Shown one piece after another: positions 13,294-28,200 of a stretch of DNA of 64,000 nucleotides (the stretch's first letter is position 1; each line of letters begins with the position of its first letter). A program made the translations under genes and the position numbers. The notes beneath the pieces were generated by a model. It saw only the letters and a program-made list of their open reading frames with translations. It was not told where the DNA came from and ran no database searches. The DNA comes from Nymphalis io (taxonomy: Eukaryota; Arthropoda; Insecta; Lepidoptera; Nymphalidae): contig NC_065895.1 in NCBI RefSeq assembly GCF_905147045.1, positions 11,785,001 to 11,849,000 of the forward strand, given 5' to 3'.

Positions 13294-16200
13294 GTGAGTT
13301 ATAATTTATAAACAACCAGAATTTTTATTTAAATAGTTTTTTTAATTATCTCTACATAATAATTACTGTTTAATGTTTGTTTTTTTTTGCAAAAATTGTA
13401 CAATTAAAATTTAATAAAGCCCAAATGGGTCCGATTAATAAAAATGACGAAATTGGTGAAATAGAATTACTATTGCCGACTTAATAAACATTGTTTAAAA
13501 GACTCTAATTATAAAAACGAATGCGATATTTATAGTATATATACCTACTTAATATAGTAATCTATTTATCTAGCACCATTACTTACAAGATGCTGTTAGC
13601 TCTCTTGTTAGTAAACAGGCGCGGCATACATTCCAATGCAACTCTATAAAGGAAATTACAAGAAAATATATGGCGTTATAAGACAAAAAAACTCCTCTTT
13701 TTAGCTTTTACACCGATGTTTATATTTATGCTTATATCAAGAAATATATATCTTAGATTTTTTAAATTCCTTTCAAGTGTTTTGTTTTACGAGTTAGCGA
13801 ATGTTCATGTCGAATTTGGATATGTATTGGTAAATGAGCTATCTGATGGTAACTACAGAACATTTTTCCCGACTGTACTGGCCGTCATCGCGTTTGGACT
13901 CTACTACCACTTACCATCAGGTGGAGTAGAGTCATTTGCCATCCCGGACATATAAAAAAAAAAAAAAACTAGTCACCGTCGCCCAAAGACACTGGCAGTG
14001 TAGGAAATATAAGCCGACATAATGTAATTATTATTATATGCTCTTGTTATTCTATCGCATGTACGCAACTGCTCAGTAGCTTACGTTCAGTAATCAGAAT
14101 ACGTGGTCTAATAGATGTTTAAGGTGCCAACAGTACCGTTTGTGACATGTTTCAGAACTCATCCTGCGACGTAAATACCGTGAAGAACTTAGATTCCTTT
14201 AGAATTTTTAATTCTTTCTGTGGTTCATCAATTCAATATAAATAGTTTCCGCAAGTATTATACTTTTTTTAGATCGTGATACAAATACTTCTATTACGAA
14301 CAGCTTGTAATTAATGCTAAAAGGTTAAAACGGTCTGTGTATTCTTTCTCTTATGATAACAACCTTGAAATTCAATTCACACAAAAAATAACAACGGATA
14401 ACTACCGCGTCTATTTTTAAAAATGTTAGTGTACAAAAATGTTAGTTGTATAATATAAAAACATTTATAAAAATAGATGCGTCAACGCACTTCTACAATG
14501 CAGCAACTTTGAGGTAGTGCTTTCTGCAAGCCCGTCTAGGTAGGTACCAACCACTCATCAGATATCCTACCGCAATCCTAAGTATTATTGTGTTCCGCTT
14601 TGAAGGATGAGTGAGTCAATGTAACTACAGACCCAAGGACATAGCGTCTTAATTCCCAAATGCGTACAAAGTTCGTGGCGCATTAGCGATATAAGGGCCG
14701 ATTAATATTTCTCACAGCTCCAATGTCCATGGGCGGTGGTGATCGCACACTATCAGGTGCATCAAATTACGTACTGATGGTAGAGCTTTGTGCAAGCTCG
14801 TCTGGGTAGGTACCACCCACTCATCAGATATTCTACAGCAAAACAGCAGTACTTGTTATTGTTGTGTTCCGGTTTGAAGGATGAGTGAGCCAGTGTAATT
14901 ACAGGCACAAGGGACATAAAATCTTAGTTCTTAGTTAGTTAGGTTGGTGGCGCATTGGCTATGTAAGCGATGGTTGACATTTCTTACAATGCCAATATCT
15001 AAGGGCGTTTGGTGACCACTTACCATCAGGTGGCCCATATGCTCGTCTGCCTTCCTATTCTATAAAAAAAAAAAAATATAAATATTAAAAGAACGTAGAC
15101 GCAAAACATAAATAAAAATGTAAATGATCTTAAATCATGATAATTCACTACGGTATGATATCAATAGCCAAAAAGTGTAATTATTAGTCAATATAAAAGC
15201 TTTTCTTTACGAAATTTAGTTGCAATTTCAGCTCAGGTGTTTAATTTTATACCTTAAAAACAATAAATTATATATGATAAGCAATGGCCTAAATAATACA
15301 AGCTTATTGTCTATATACTAATATTATAAATTCGAAAGTAACTGTGCCTGTTTGTTGCACTTTCACGAACCACTGAACCGATTTTGATAAAAATTGTTAT
15401 TGTATATTTTACTTTTTTATACCTAGCACGCGGGCGAACTACCGGGTTTTCACGGGTGGAAAATAGGTATACCATTTTGGTTTTAAGTGCATTTTTTTTT
15501 AATTAAGATATTTAATAAACCGCATAATCCTTATTTATTAGTTAATATTATTAGTTTATAAATAAATATTTTTAATGACACTATTCACTTTCTTTTTTCA
15601 CATTGAAACTAAAGTCTTCTAAGGTTTCATTTTATTTATACTTTTTAATTTTTAACAATTTCCCAATCGTATATTATCGGTGTATGTTACCAACTTGTAT
15701 TACGTTAAGGTATTTTTCATTAATTTGACTAAAATTTATTTTATCACGTTTTAAAGATATAATGATGAGGTTCTATTTTATAGGTGCCTCAAAGTCAAGC
15801 TTCCAAACATGGTCATCACCCACTGTTTTGATAAACGTAGTTTTATAAAAGTCATAACCGATCACTTCTCAAATCAATATTATATAATACTGTAGTCTCA
15901 ATCATTGAATTATATTCGTCTACAAATTATAGGCAACTGCGTAAAGCGTGAATTTTCTGGAATGATAATATCTCTTAAAATGTTCAAAATGTGCCAGTTA
16001 ATATATGTCACCTCTAAGCTATATCCGAGGTTCCTTTACGGTTTGTTGGGCATGGGAGCGGCAATGACCATGATTCGTTACGGTTTGTTCTTCGTCATCG
16101 TCATTAAAATGCTTTGTTTGTTTCGATTTTAAAAGCGTTTAGTGTTTTTTATTTGTCTCGTCCATAGAATAATATAATACCGCTCCGGGTACTATGAATT

Positions 16201-19200
16201 CTGTCTCACTGAGATAGGAAGCGAACAGGAGAATTCCTTGAAATGCCGATCGCGTCCCGCATTTCCTTTCGCGGTGGCTTCCGAGAAAATTAGCTCGAGA
16301 TCCGCTACGGACCAGGCTGCGACCTTCCAGCCTGGACACTAGTTACGGACAGATATGTTCGTCGCCCACACGTCCCCATTTAACGCGTAATTCCGTACCA
16401 CAATGAATCGAAGATCGTTTGATGCCGTCCCACAGCATGTTACGGCTATGTACAGCGTCCGAACCTCGTCAGTCGTAGCTTCGACATCAATCCGTTAACT
16501 CGTGAGTCTTTCCAATATCGTTTAACTGTTAACGTTCATAAGTTAAAAAAATTGAACTTTTGCGGATATTGTGAGTGAGACACTCTTGTGAATCGATTGG
16601 TAACACTTAATGATATGGATGTGTGAGACGAATTAGGTAATTAGTGTTACGGCACGCGTGTAATACTGGATGGTGACTGTAACGCCAAATTTCCTTTCAA
16701 GAGTAATTACAAGTGAAACAATACACTGATACATTATTCATGGGCGTTTACTTTTGTCATTTTAATTGTGTTAAATATTATTAAATATTGAAGTAATTGT
16801 TCGGCTGACATTTGCGATTCTCGTTTCGAACTGCGTTGGATTGTATGTATTATAAATGTCAACAGTCAATCATAACAGTCAAATCATGAAACCGTAGCAT
16901 TTAGGCGCCCTCGAGACTTTATTGTTTATGGTCTATAAATAATGAGGGCATAGCATTATACAAAGTAACAATTATCTTACAAGTTTTATATATTACCAGA
17001 TAAAATAATTAACTAAATAGCTAAATTATTATTAATTCTATCTTCTGTCAACGTTGCTATAAAAATATTTTTGTTTGTAATAGTTAAATGCATTCAAAAG
17101 CATCTGTTTGTCTTGTCTGTTTGAATTCTCATCAATACCAGATAATAGACTACGTTTATATTGTTTTTTTTTTTATAGAATAGGAAGGTGGACGAGCATA
17201 TGGGCCACCTGATGGTAAGTGGTCACCAAACGTCCTTAGACATTGGCATTGTAAGAAATGTCAACCATCGGTTATAGCCAATGCGCCACCAACCTTGGGA
17301 ACTAAGATTTGGCTGGCTCACTCACCCTTCAAACCGGAACACAACAATATCAAGTATTGCTGTTTTGCGGTAGAATATCTGATGAGTGGGTGGTACCTAC
17401 CCAGACGAGCTTGCACAAAGCCCTACCACCAGTATAATATGTTTGTTTATCCTCTGCCATAACCTTCTCGATACGGTGTAAAATTTTGACGTGGATCTCT
17501 ACTGACAGGTTCATGCATTATTTATTAAGGACGCTTTTATACACGTTTCAAAAATCATAACGGTGACATATAATGCTGAAGATATAATGTATCACAAATG
17601 TAGCACACCCATAAATATAGCAAAATGAAGTAGCAAAATATGTGGCTTCAGTATTATAGTATGTAATATGTTCTACAATTAATGTAATGTTTTGGCTACC
17701 TAGCTAGTGGAATTGCACTTATACCTACAGCAAATTTTGTATATATGCTACGCCAAACACCCTTGAGTGTTGTTATTCGTTAGACGAACTAACCAAAAAC
17801 CACAGCAGTTACTATATACAATGAATGTATTCATAGTAAATTTGGTAAAGCAAATGTTGCCCTAAAATTTTCAAGTGTTTTTATACTAAAGCAGTAGTCC
17901 ATTGAATTTGATACTATAAAACAATAAATACTTCGAATCGGTTATTTGGTCGGTATCGTATCTCAGATTACCATTTGAAAGAAGTACAAGCAAAATTTAG
18001 GGCATTTTTTTTCTGACAATATTTAGTTTTGACGGTGATATTTTTTTAGTTTTAATGAAATAAAAGACAAAGAATTAGTTCATCTAAAGCAAAGCTTTAA
18101 GCTCCTATTTTAATGTATCAAAACTTAAAGCTTACTATTACTTTAAATGTATGTAAACAAAGAATGGCATTTAAATACAAATATACAAAAATGCCCGAAA
18201 AAAAATTAAATTTCACATTTAGAATAAAAAACATTTATGACACTTTAATATCTTTACGATATGATCTTCAAAGGCTTTTACGATTTATTGCTTTTATTTA
18301 ACATACAGCAGCCTTGGACCACACGCCCACTCAGAATCTCCCACATGTCGGTTTTGATATCAATGGAATTGATACAGAGGAAAAAATGTAACATCAAAAT
18401 AACCTGAGCCTCTATTGCTCATCGGTATAATTGCCATCTAACAAAGTGAAAGTCGCAGGTTCATCCTGGGCCCCTTGGGCTGTTGTAACTTGTACCCACT
18501 CTATCACAAGTTAAACACTTAGTTGAAGAGTAATGTGGGAAATTTTGTAACGACAATGGTATAACTAGTATATTTTCAAATTTATATAATAATAATAATA
18601 TACTATAATAATAATTACATTTTTTTACATTAGATATCAATTTTTATGAAAATAATATATTTTATATATTAATATTAATAAATATATTTTAAATAAATTA
18701 CTGGTTTATTTAACATTATAATTTTATATTTGTAGATTCTTGATTAGATAAATTAAATTAGCATTTCTTCAGATAGCTTAATATGTAAGACGTTTGCTTA
18801 GTCCGCATGTTAGTAAATATTTTTATTGTAAACACATATTTTATAAATACGAGTATGCTGGAAAGCCATATAGACCAGTATGTCATCTGCTTGTAAAATC
18901 AAATGCTGCTGACATATTGAGAAAGACTATACATAAATGTTATATATAACAAAAGATTTTTAGTTAATTTTATGCTACGTTCTTATATTAACGAATTGTC
19001 ATTACATGTTGATTGTTTTTAATTACGGTGGCGAATTGACAAATTCGTCTTACAGTTCCGTCACATACATGCGATTTCGCAACTTACTAAACGTTTATAT
19101 ACATCCTTTTTAATTACGCCTCTTAAAAAACTACCATCCCGCAGAGCGAATCGTTTTATGACTATAGTAACTGGACATTTCTCGACGATATCCTCTATCA

Positions 19201-22200
19201 TTAAGGTTTTTTAAAAACAATGAAATCCCTTACTAGGAGCATTACATAATGTTACATATATATATATAGTATGCGTTTCGACCGAAGACGTCTTGAAACG
19301 TTTTGTCTTAAACGCGATGCTGTTGCTTATTTTTATTTCGAGTCGTTCTCACGAGCAAAATTTTCCCTGGGATAATCAAAGCTTGACACGCAACGTTGTG
19401 TCACTAATTATAGGAACGGTTTTTTTTAATTGAGGATTTATTCTTCTATTTTTGTAAATTCGTGAATTCTGGCAATTATTTCATAATTAAAATGTCGTTT
19501 ATTTTATAATTAAAATGGAAAACAAATTATTATATCTCTAAGTTTGAAGATAAACTTAGTCTAGTCTAACTCCTATGGCCCAGTATTTAGAATATAAGCC
19601 GAGATGGCCCAGTGTTTAGAAAGCGTGAATATTAACCGATGATCGTGGGTTCAAACCCGGGCAAGCACCACTGAATGTTCATGTGCTTAATTTATGTTTA
19701 TAATTCATCTCGTGCTTGACGGTGAATGAAAACATCGTGAGGAAACCTGCATGTGTCTAATTTCATTGAAATTATGCCACTTGTTTACCAACCCGCTTTG
19801 TAGCAGCATGGTGGAATAGGCTCCAAACCTTCTTCTCAAAAGGCAGAGGAAGCCTTAGCCCAGCAATGGGACATTAACAGGCTGTTACTGTATTTAGAAT
19901 ATAAGGAATCCAAAACAACCTGAGACACCACTTATATGTATGTGAATCGAAATATCGAAAGATAGAGAATATGTTTTGACTATTTGCTGATTATCACTGC
20001 GCTTAACTACCTGCGCTGTTGTTATGTAATTAAAATCTGAATCAATGCAGTCTGTTTGCGACACGTGTAATAATTGACGCGAATGGTTCACTCTTAACTT
20101 TAAAATTATTTATTATCTTTAGACTATTTTTATACCGGATAATATATTTTTAATTTTATTCACGTTAACGTTACGTTCGCTTGGTTTGTAGGGCGTCGCC
20201 CGCCTACCACATTCCGCCTAGAGAATTTATGTAATTAGCAGCTCTATTGTCAATTACAAATATTTCTCTCCGACTTACCCTGCGATCTCGGATTCCTTAT
20301 TATTTTACATATACTTATATTATTTATTTTCATCTTGTTTTGGTTTTTTTTATCGGTTAAATTACACTGCTGGAATATCTTTTAAACCTGTCGAAACCTA
20401 CAGTTGTCGGGATTTATGAAGTCGCCTATTTAATTTTCAGGTAAGTAGGTTAATGAAGACGTTGACGATATTATGAAATATAACGTCAGTGGCATCAACC
20501 TGATGACCGGAATAGAACGTCGCGTAACGTTTTCGCCAGCTCTGTAGTGTGACCGCGCTATCATCCGGTATCGCCCGCGCCTCAGATAACCCTTCGTCTC
20601 ACACACCAAATTAACTAGTCTACTCTTAGTCGTAGTCGTACCACGACTGCCTGTGAATTTGATCTGCTGCGCCTTTTATACCCCACACGTGAGGGATGGC
20701 ATCCGTGCGCACGCGCTCCGCATCCCCTAAATCTGTCTCGTTCTCCCCCGTGCTAGAGAGGAAATACAGTGTAGAACGTGGATCAGTGGAAAATTCTGAA
20801 CTGGATCCAACGGATTGGAGGAAATATTTCAGTGATTTCAGTTCATATCTAGGTAAGTGCATATTATAACGGATTAGTGAGTGACCTGAAATGAGTCAAG
20901 TTGCTTTTATCGTACGACCTTGTTCTATATTGGTAACGTGTTACTGGAGCGTTTGGGAGTCGATGCCGTAAACAAAATGCGCAATCGCATGTAATAGATC
21001 ATAAATATTTTACCCGTTTATCTCAATCCACTTTATTTAGCAAATAAATTGTAAAATTAGTCATTTTACTTTCTTTATTTATCCCTTTGGGTAAGATAAA
21101 ATTACCAGATACATACATATGACAACCAGCATGATGATGTACTACCACATAATACCATATAGTTACTAGTATACTTTTACCCAAGATTCTTTTCATACTA
21201 TACTGAAAAAAAAAATAAAACTAATAATATCCAACCCGAGCTATTTATAAAAATTAATTTTAAATAAATATCGATTCAAAAACAATCATAATAAATGATA
21301 CATGATACTTAAGCTCCCTTCTTTTTTTTATGTATTGTATTAAATTATATCGAGTCGATCGTTTCAAATTATAATGCTTGAAAGTTCTTTATAATTACCA
21401 ATACAATTTGTATAGCGGATGAAGTCGAACGTGAATTTCTGTTTCTGTTATTTCTCTGTCATAAGTAATCAGCTGACATTCGGAAAAAGAAAAACAAAGC
21501 TCTGTCTTCTTTTTTTTATTATAAAAGGATACTTACTCTACAACTTACCAAAAATTTAATTTAAAGTTAAAGTAAAAGAGAATCGTACAATTGGTCAATT
21601 TCTAAATTAAATAAAGCACGATGGCCGATATCAGGGAAGTGTCAACTTGCAGATAACCTTGCGGTTTGCTATCGTATAGCGAATTGATCGTTCTTATAGC
21701 ATTGCATTGTCAATAAACTTAATATTAAACACTTTCATCGTCTTCCTTCGAAGGTAATTTTCTACGACTTTTTATATTATGACTTTATTGAATTTACTTC
21801 GTTTAATTATTTTCGTCAAACCGATTGTTGAAATTTGTTAAAAAAACTTTAAATTTATACTTTAACTATATTAATATTAGGTTATTAATAAGCACCTTCA
21901 GGCTCTAGATTTGATTGAGAGGCGTGCCAGAAGGCTGATAGGAAACGACACACTGGTCGAGTCTAGGCTCCAAAGTCTCGAGCATCGACGTGTGATTGCA
22001 TCACTTTCAGTCTTCTATCGGATACATTTCGGAGAATGTGCTCAGGAATTACACGAACTGATTCCTCCCGCCCCCTTTTACTATCGAACGGGAAGGCAAA
22101 CACGACCAAAGCGCCATAGGTACACAGTGGAACTTCCCCGCCTACGTACGAAGCGCTTTGAATCTACATTTATCATTTACCTTACAATTATTTTTTACCT

Positions 22201-25200
22201 TTATTTTAATGATATAAGCAAACTAAGACTATTATTAAATATCCATATATTTTAATAGATTAGACGTTAGTTAAAATATCAATGTGATTGTTATTCTTTA
22301 TAAAATCTTGAGCAAAAGCCTTTATTATTTTATTTTATTATTTACATTATATGAACAATAAAATTTAAAGTGAATTTGTTTTAATGCCATTTTATCATAC
22401 TAGAGATAAATACAAAAACGCATAATCATTTGAATTACGTAAGAAAATTACTAAGCTTAAATATAATACAGTTTTCTTAAAAAGGATAATCTAGATAAAG
22501 TGCCGTCAGAAATATGATTACTATTACACATAATAATGTATTGCTCTTAGAAAATAGCAGGCGCTCGAGTGTATCATTATTACGGGTTATATATTTGTTT
22601 TAATGACATACATTTGCGTTACGACACTCACGTATATTTTTTAACATTAAGTATACCTAAGTAAACAGAGTTGTTGACTTTTCTATGTTAACATACAGAA
22701 ATAGTTGCCAGCCTTAGCAATTCGACCTAAATTATAAGTGTATCAGTTAATTTTAAGATGTTCATATTTATATTACTTAATTGTTTGTTTTTTGATAGGA
22801 TTCTATCTTAAATTAGGCAAATTTAGTGATGTATTTTATCTTAGCTTTTTAATAGGTCAAATCAGTTGCTTAATATAGCTTTTGTTAGTCGTTATATGTA
22901 TGAAATATGTAACTAAATTTTTTGTTAAGTAATATTTTGTATCATTACTTATAATCTATGCCTTTGTTGAATGGCATATTGTTTAAATAATTCTGCTTAA
23001 AATTTGTAATTTATATTTTTATTTCAATAAAGATTTAATCATTCATCAACGAATCAAGGTTGTATCAATCCATTTCTCATAGTATCTTAATATACTGACA
23101 TGTTTGATATTTTGAAATTTTAGGTAACTATATAAAAAATTATCAAAACGCCAATTTTATTCTTCTCGACAAAAAAAGCGACCGTAAACTCGAGCCTTCG
23201 TTCAAACTATTACATTGATATTGTATGTTAACATATTATGTACTTACATACTTAATTTATAAATTTATAATGAAATGCTTAAGCGATCAGAATCATTAAC
23301 GTTATGATATCATAATATATTACATATTTATGTATGTAGTACATATTTACGTACTTTGTTATAAACATGAAGAAATAACATAAATTTAAAATGATATTCG
23401 TGTCCATAGGTATGTATAAGATAATTTTGTATTAGCTGCTAAGAGTAAAAATCGACCTGTTCTCTTACACATTCCAAAGATATGCCTTTTGGGTGTTCAA
23501 ATAAAAGTTCATGTCTTTGTCCTATATCTAACCAGTACTCAATAAACATACTAATTCCTTGACTCAAAGCCCATAACAGACAAGCGAGACAAATTCCGCA
23601 AAGCAAGCGTCATGCTATGACGCGTCGTCATTATAAAAGCGGCGTCAGCACGACCATTGATGAGCTTCCACCTTCCAGCGCTTAAAGCGCTTTCACGACA
23701 AAATATAATAAATTAATATTTTCATTAAAAATTAAAAAAAAGAGGTATTAATTTTTAAATTGGTTGGTATTTTAGGAATATTAATATGAAAATTATGATA
23801 TGGGTTTCATTAACTGGAATAAACTATTGCTAATATTGGATATACATACAATTAAATAAATAATTAGACATAGGTAAGTGATTTATAAGAACGGGAAATT
23901 TGCGCTTTAGTCAATATATATAGTGGAAACCTCAATATCTGTGAAAAAAAAACAATGTGTTAGGCCGTGCGTAATTTTTGCGGTCTGCGCTCGAGGTGAA
24001 TCAGTACTGCATAAGTCTATAAGAGAGTCGCGCGCGCCTTTACGTTTGAGGGCAAAGGATATTATTTAAATTTAGAATCCCTTAACGCCCCGTTCGTGTG
24101 ACTAATTTTTTAAATTCACGAAGACCCTTACGAATTCTCAGTGACCAGTTTTAAAGTGACTGATTAGATTGTCAAATTAGATTGTAAAATGTCAAAAGCA
24201 CATTATTCGGTGAATGACGATGTTTACGGGAAAATATTGAAAAGTCATACTAATTTGGAACCTCAAACGGATTATGAAGACGTGTACGAAGCTGTCGAGG
24301 GATTAGGTATTTTTTTCCAACGAATCTTATTTCAATAGGCTTAACTGTTAGATACTTTTTATTCCATAAAAGGGTCATTGACTTTTTTTAAGTGACAGAA
24401 GCCATAAAAATTTTAAGTGTCACGTCTCTAAGAGCGCTCTGTACTATCTCATGAACAATGCTTCCCTATACGCGAGTTGACCGATAAGATTTCACAAACA
24501 CTAAGATCATACACCAGTTTTGTCGAATGTAAAATTCGGTTGGTAACTGTATATAAGGATGTCTTAAGAACGTTGAACTCACACGAAACGAAACGAAACT
24601 TGTTTTTATTATAATCAGGACAAGGATGGACGTGAATTTTTATATTTCGGTATGTGTATGCATAGAAATGTATAAAAATTGCGATTGCAATGCGAGTTTA
24701 TTGAAGCCAATTAGAAGACCCTCGATTTATTTTAACTCACATGACATCATGACAAACGTACAATTACACTCGTATCTGAAATGAACCAAGTTGATATAAC
24801 TTTATAGTTACTAAACATTACTGATAAGTATGAAGTTTCTAGGAAGATGTTATTGGAACAGAAATAATAACCTTCATCGTTTATACATAATAACGATCAT
24901 AATGTAAGCGTCGGTTTTTATAGATAAACAAAATGAAAGCCATGCAATTCATTTGTGGTGGTGGGTAGGTTTCAACTTGCAGCCACTGGTATTGACAGGA
25001 ACTACTTTATTTTATATTAAAATTAAAATATGCTTTATTCAAGTTACAAGAACATGTAGTAGTTTAAAATAATAAATTTAGTGTAAAACTATCGATGTGG
25101 ATTCTACTGAGAAGAACCGTCAAAAACTCTGTATATATATATATATATATACTTATATTCTTATATAATATTATAAGAATAAAAGTGAGTTTGTTTTTTT

Positions 25201-28200
25201 GTTACGCTTTCTCATCTTACCTATTCAACCGAATATCATGAAATTGCGCATACACTTTGTCAGGAATAAAGAAAAGGACATAGGGTACGTAACACCTCCC
25301 CTCCCACTCACACGTGGGCGAGGCCGCGGGCAGAAACTAGTATTTTACTGGTGGTAGGGCTTTGTGCAAAGCTTGTCTGGGTAGGGTACCATCCACTCAT
25401 CAGATATTTTACCGCAAAACAGTACCTACTTAGTATTGTTGTGTTCCGGTTTGAAGGGTGAGTAAGCCAGTGTAATTACAGGCACAAGGGACATAACACC
25501 TTAGTTTCCAGGTTGGTGGCGCATTGGCGATGTAAGCGATGGTTAACATATCTTACAAATGTTTATGGGCGTTGGTGACCACTTACCATCTGGTGGCCCA
25601 TATGCTCATCCACATACCTGTACTATAAAAAATGTATGTAATAATCATTCTATCATATATTTTTATTGATAAACACTGGTTTAATAAATGTGGTTTAAGA
25701 CACGTGAGTTAGACAGTTTAATTAAATGTTCAAGGGATATAACATTTTAAATTTTATGGTTGCTAGCGCATTTTCAATGTAATCAATAGTCTACCTGTAT
25801 TTCTTATGATATAGATGTATGATCACTTAACATCGGGTGGTCCATTAACGCCTTCCCATTATATTTAAAATAGCATTATATGCATATGCAATTAAACAGC
25901 ATGAAATATGCAAAATATTGCCAATGCGTTGCGAATTTTATTGCTGTATCATAGTTAACTTAAACTAACGAATGAATGATATTTGGTAGCGTTAACATTA
26001 TTTTTATAATTTCGTTATTTTTAAAAACCTTATTAATTTATGTTCTTTATTTTAATTGTGATCAATATTTTACATGGACTCAATAAATGAGTTTTTTTTT
26101 ACATGTAGTCAGGTAAATAAATGAATGAGCTATTAATTTCACAAGACTTATTCCTCGGTAAATACGTTATATATAAAAAGCTCATTCATTTTTTTAACCA
26201 TCAAGACGTTTCATGTATTTGCCCACGTCTTCGCCCGCCTGTTAGGAGGTTTAGGTATTAGATATAAAAATTAGCTTCCAATCTTCCTTAGAGTTCAAGC
26301 TTGCTTCATGCAAGATTTCTTCAAAATCGGTTGTTTGGTTGAGGCGTGAAAGCGTAGCAGACAGAAAAAATAAACAAAACATCCCTCACAGTTTGCTTCG
26401 CGGAAATTTGAATCGGTGTAATCACAATAACTTTATTAAGTTTTAAATATAACAATTCCAGATGCCCTGCTAGCTGACCTCCAGAATTCCATAAACCCTG
26501 GCAGGGTTAGTAGTCCCGGTGGTAGAACAGGATCACCGGGCGGCCGAACCAACTCCCCTGGCAGAACCGGCTCACCACTCGGCCGTGGTAGCTCTCCGGG
26601 CCGGTTGAGTTCTCCTGGGGGTAGCCTCAGCTCACCAACTTCGACCGGTTACGGCTCAATCAATGGCTCAAGAAATATTAGTTCGGACTACGCTAAACCT
26701 GCTTCTGTAAGTACGAGATGAATAAATATATTTTAAGCTACACTGCCGCATTTACCTATGTAAAAGTTATTTAAGTATGTTTGTTACATTACAATTTTTT
26801 CACAATAAAACTAAAAAGTTTTTCCAAAAAAAGTCCTAATGATCACAATAAACAGATATACTTACGAAAGAAAAAAATAAAAACGATTTCATTTTCTGCA
26901 TTATACTATATGCAATAATACGTCGTTTTGTTTTCAATCTTTCGGATAATATAAGGTTTCTTTTTCTCCTTTACAATAAATACAAAAAATCGTATATATA
27001 ACGATTTTTTTTCGATTTTCGCTTTTAATATACTTAATGAAAAGAACGATATGTAAATTTTATTAAATACGTTTCACGTACACGTAGATCCTAATATTAT
27101 AGAAAAACACTTTTTTGTCTCTTCGTACACTTTATCCCAATAATGATCTTCGTAAGTAATAATTTGTAACAATGCATTTACAATATCAACGAGAACTCTT
27201 GACAAAGATTGAATTGATTAAATATTATCTGGAGTGTTGGTGCTTATTGCATTGTATACGGTCACTAAATTTAACCTTTATTTAAGATTAAAAGATTAGC
27301 TATCCCTTTTCAACCCAAGACATAAAAAAGAAACGGCAATGAGGTCTTGTCAAATTCGATAGTACAACGGATATGTTCATATTAGGTTATGATATTAGAC
27401 TTTGTTTTTATTGTTTGGTTTAAAAAACCGATCGCAATGAATGGAATTTAATATAGACATGTCAATATGGACTAGGTTATGGACCTGGGTAAGGTGTTAT
27501 ACACAACGGAAAAAATAAATTTGAAATGGGCGGATTTACAATTAGCAGCTTGTATTTATAAATTTATATAGGTAGGCAGACTGGTAAATGCATCCATCAC
27601 CTGATGGTAAATAGCCACCGCCCATAGACAATGACACCGTAAGAAATAAAAACCATCCATTTATTCAATTCGAAACCAACCTTGAGAACTATGCTGTTAT
27701 ATCGCGTATCCTTTGTAGTAGCACTAGTTTACTCACCCTTCAAACCGGAACACAAAAATACGAAATTTTGCTATTTGATGCCAGAATCAGAAAAAAATAA
27801 TATTTTTTTTGACCTCTCGAATTATGTTAACGTAATATTATATGGTCATGATGATGAATTGAACCTGACCTACAATTTAAATAAATATTAATTTAACATG
27901 TTAATTATGTTTATTGATGATAATAATAAAGGACATTAAGCAATAGAGCCATATAGTTACATACAAGTTTTATGTATTTAATTATTTATGATAATATCTG
28001 TTTATTTCAAATATCGTTGGAAAATATATCAATTATCTTTTTAAAATAATTATAAATAAAGACCACAGATAAAACACATCTTATAGTAAAAACTTGTGAT
28101 TATGATTGTCAAAGCATGAACATTATTTTATATCCTATTAAGTCTTTAAAAATATAATTATACTTACTCTTTCAATCAATCTTAAAGATTTCGGTTACAC

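Larger units (their letters stand above)
13294..26461 (+). other. Paxillin 5' introns
   Basis: The intron downstream of exon 1A spans alternative exons 1C and 1B and the repeats listed. A GC-richer patch at about 16180-16510 contains a TCAGT (16469-16473) and a gtgagt-like donor at 16501, but no in-phase start codon, so it is not called an exon. The rest is AT-rich with no recognised gene. Confidence 0.6.

Noticed and set aside
20626..20862. Minus-strand 78-codon frame
   Set aside because: Antisense of exon 1C. The plus-strand reading has an in-frame upstream stop, a consensus donor and a matching phase.
24626..24649. Fourth paxillin first exon (ATG before gtatgt)
   Set aside because: It ends in phase 0 and would read into a stop on joining the LD1 exon.
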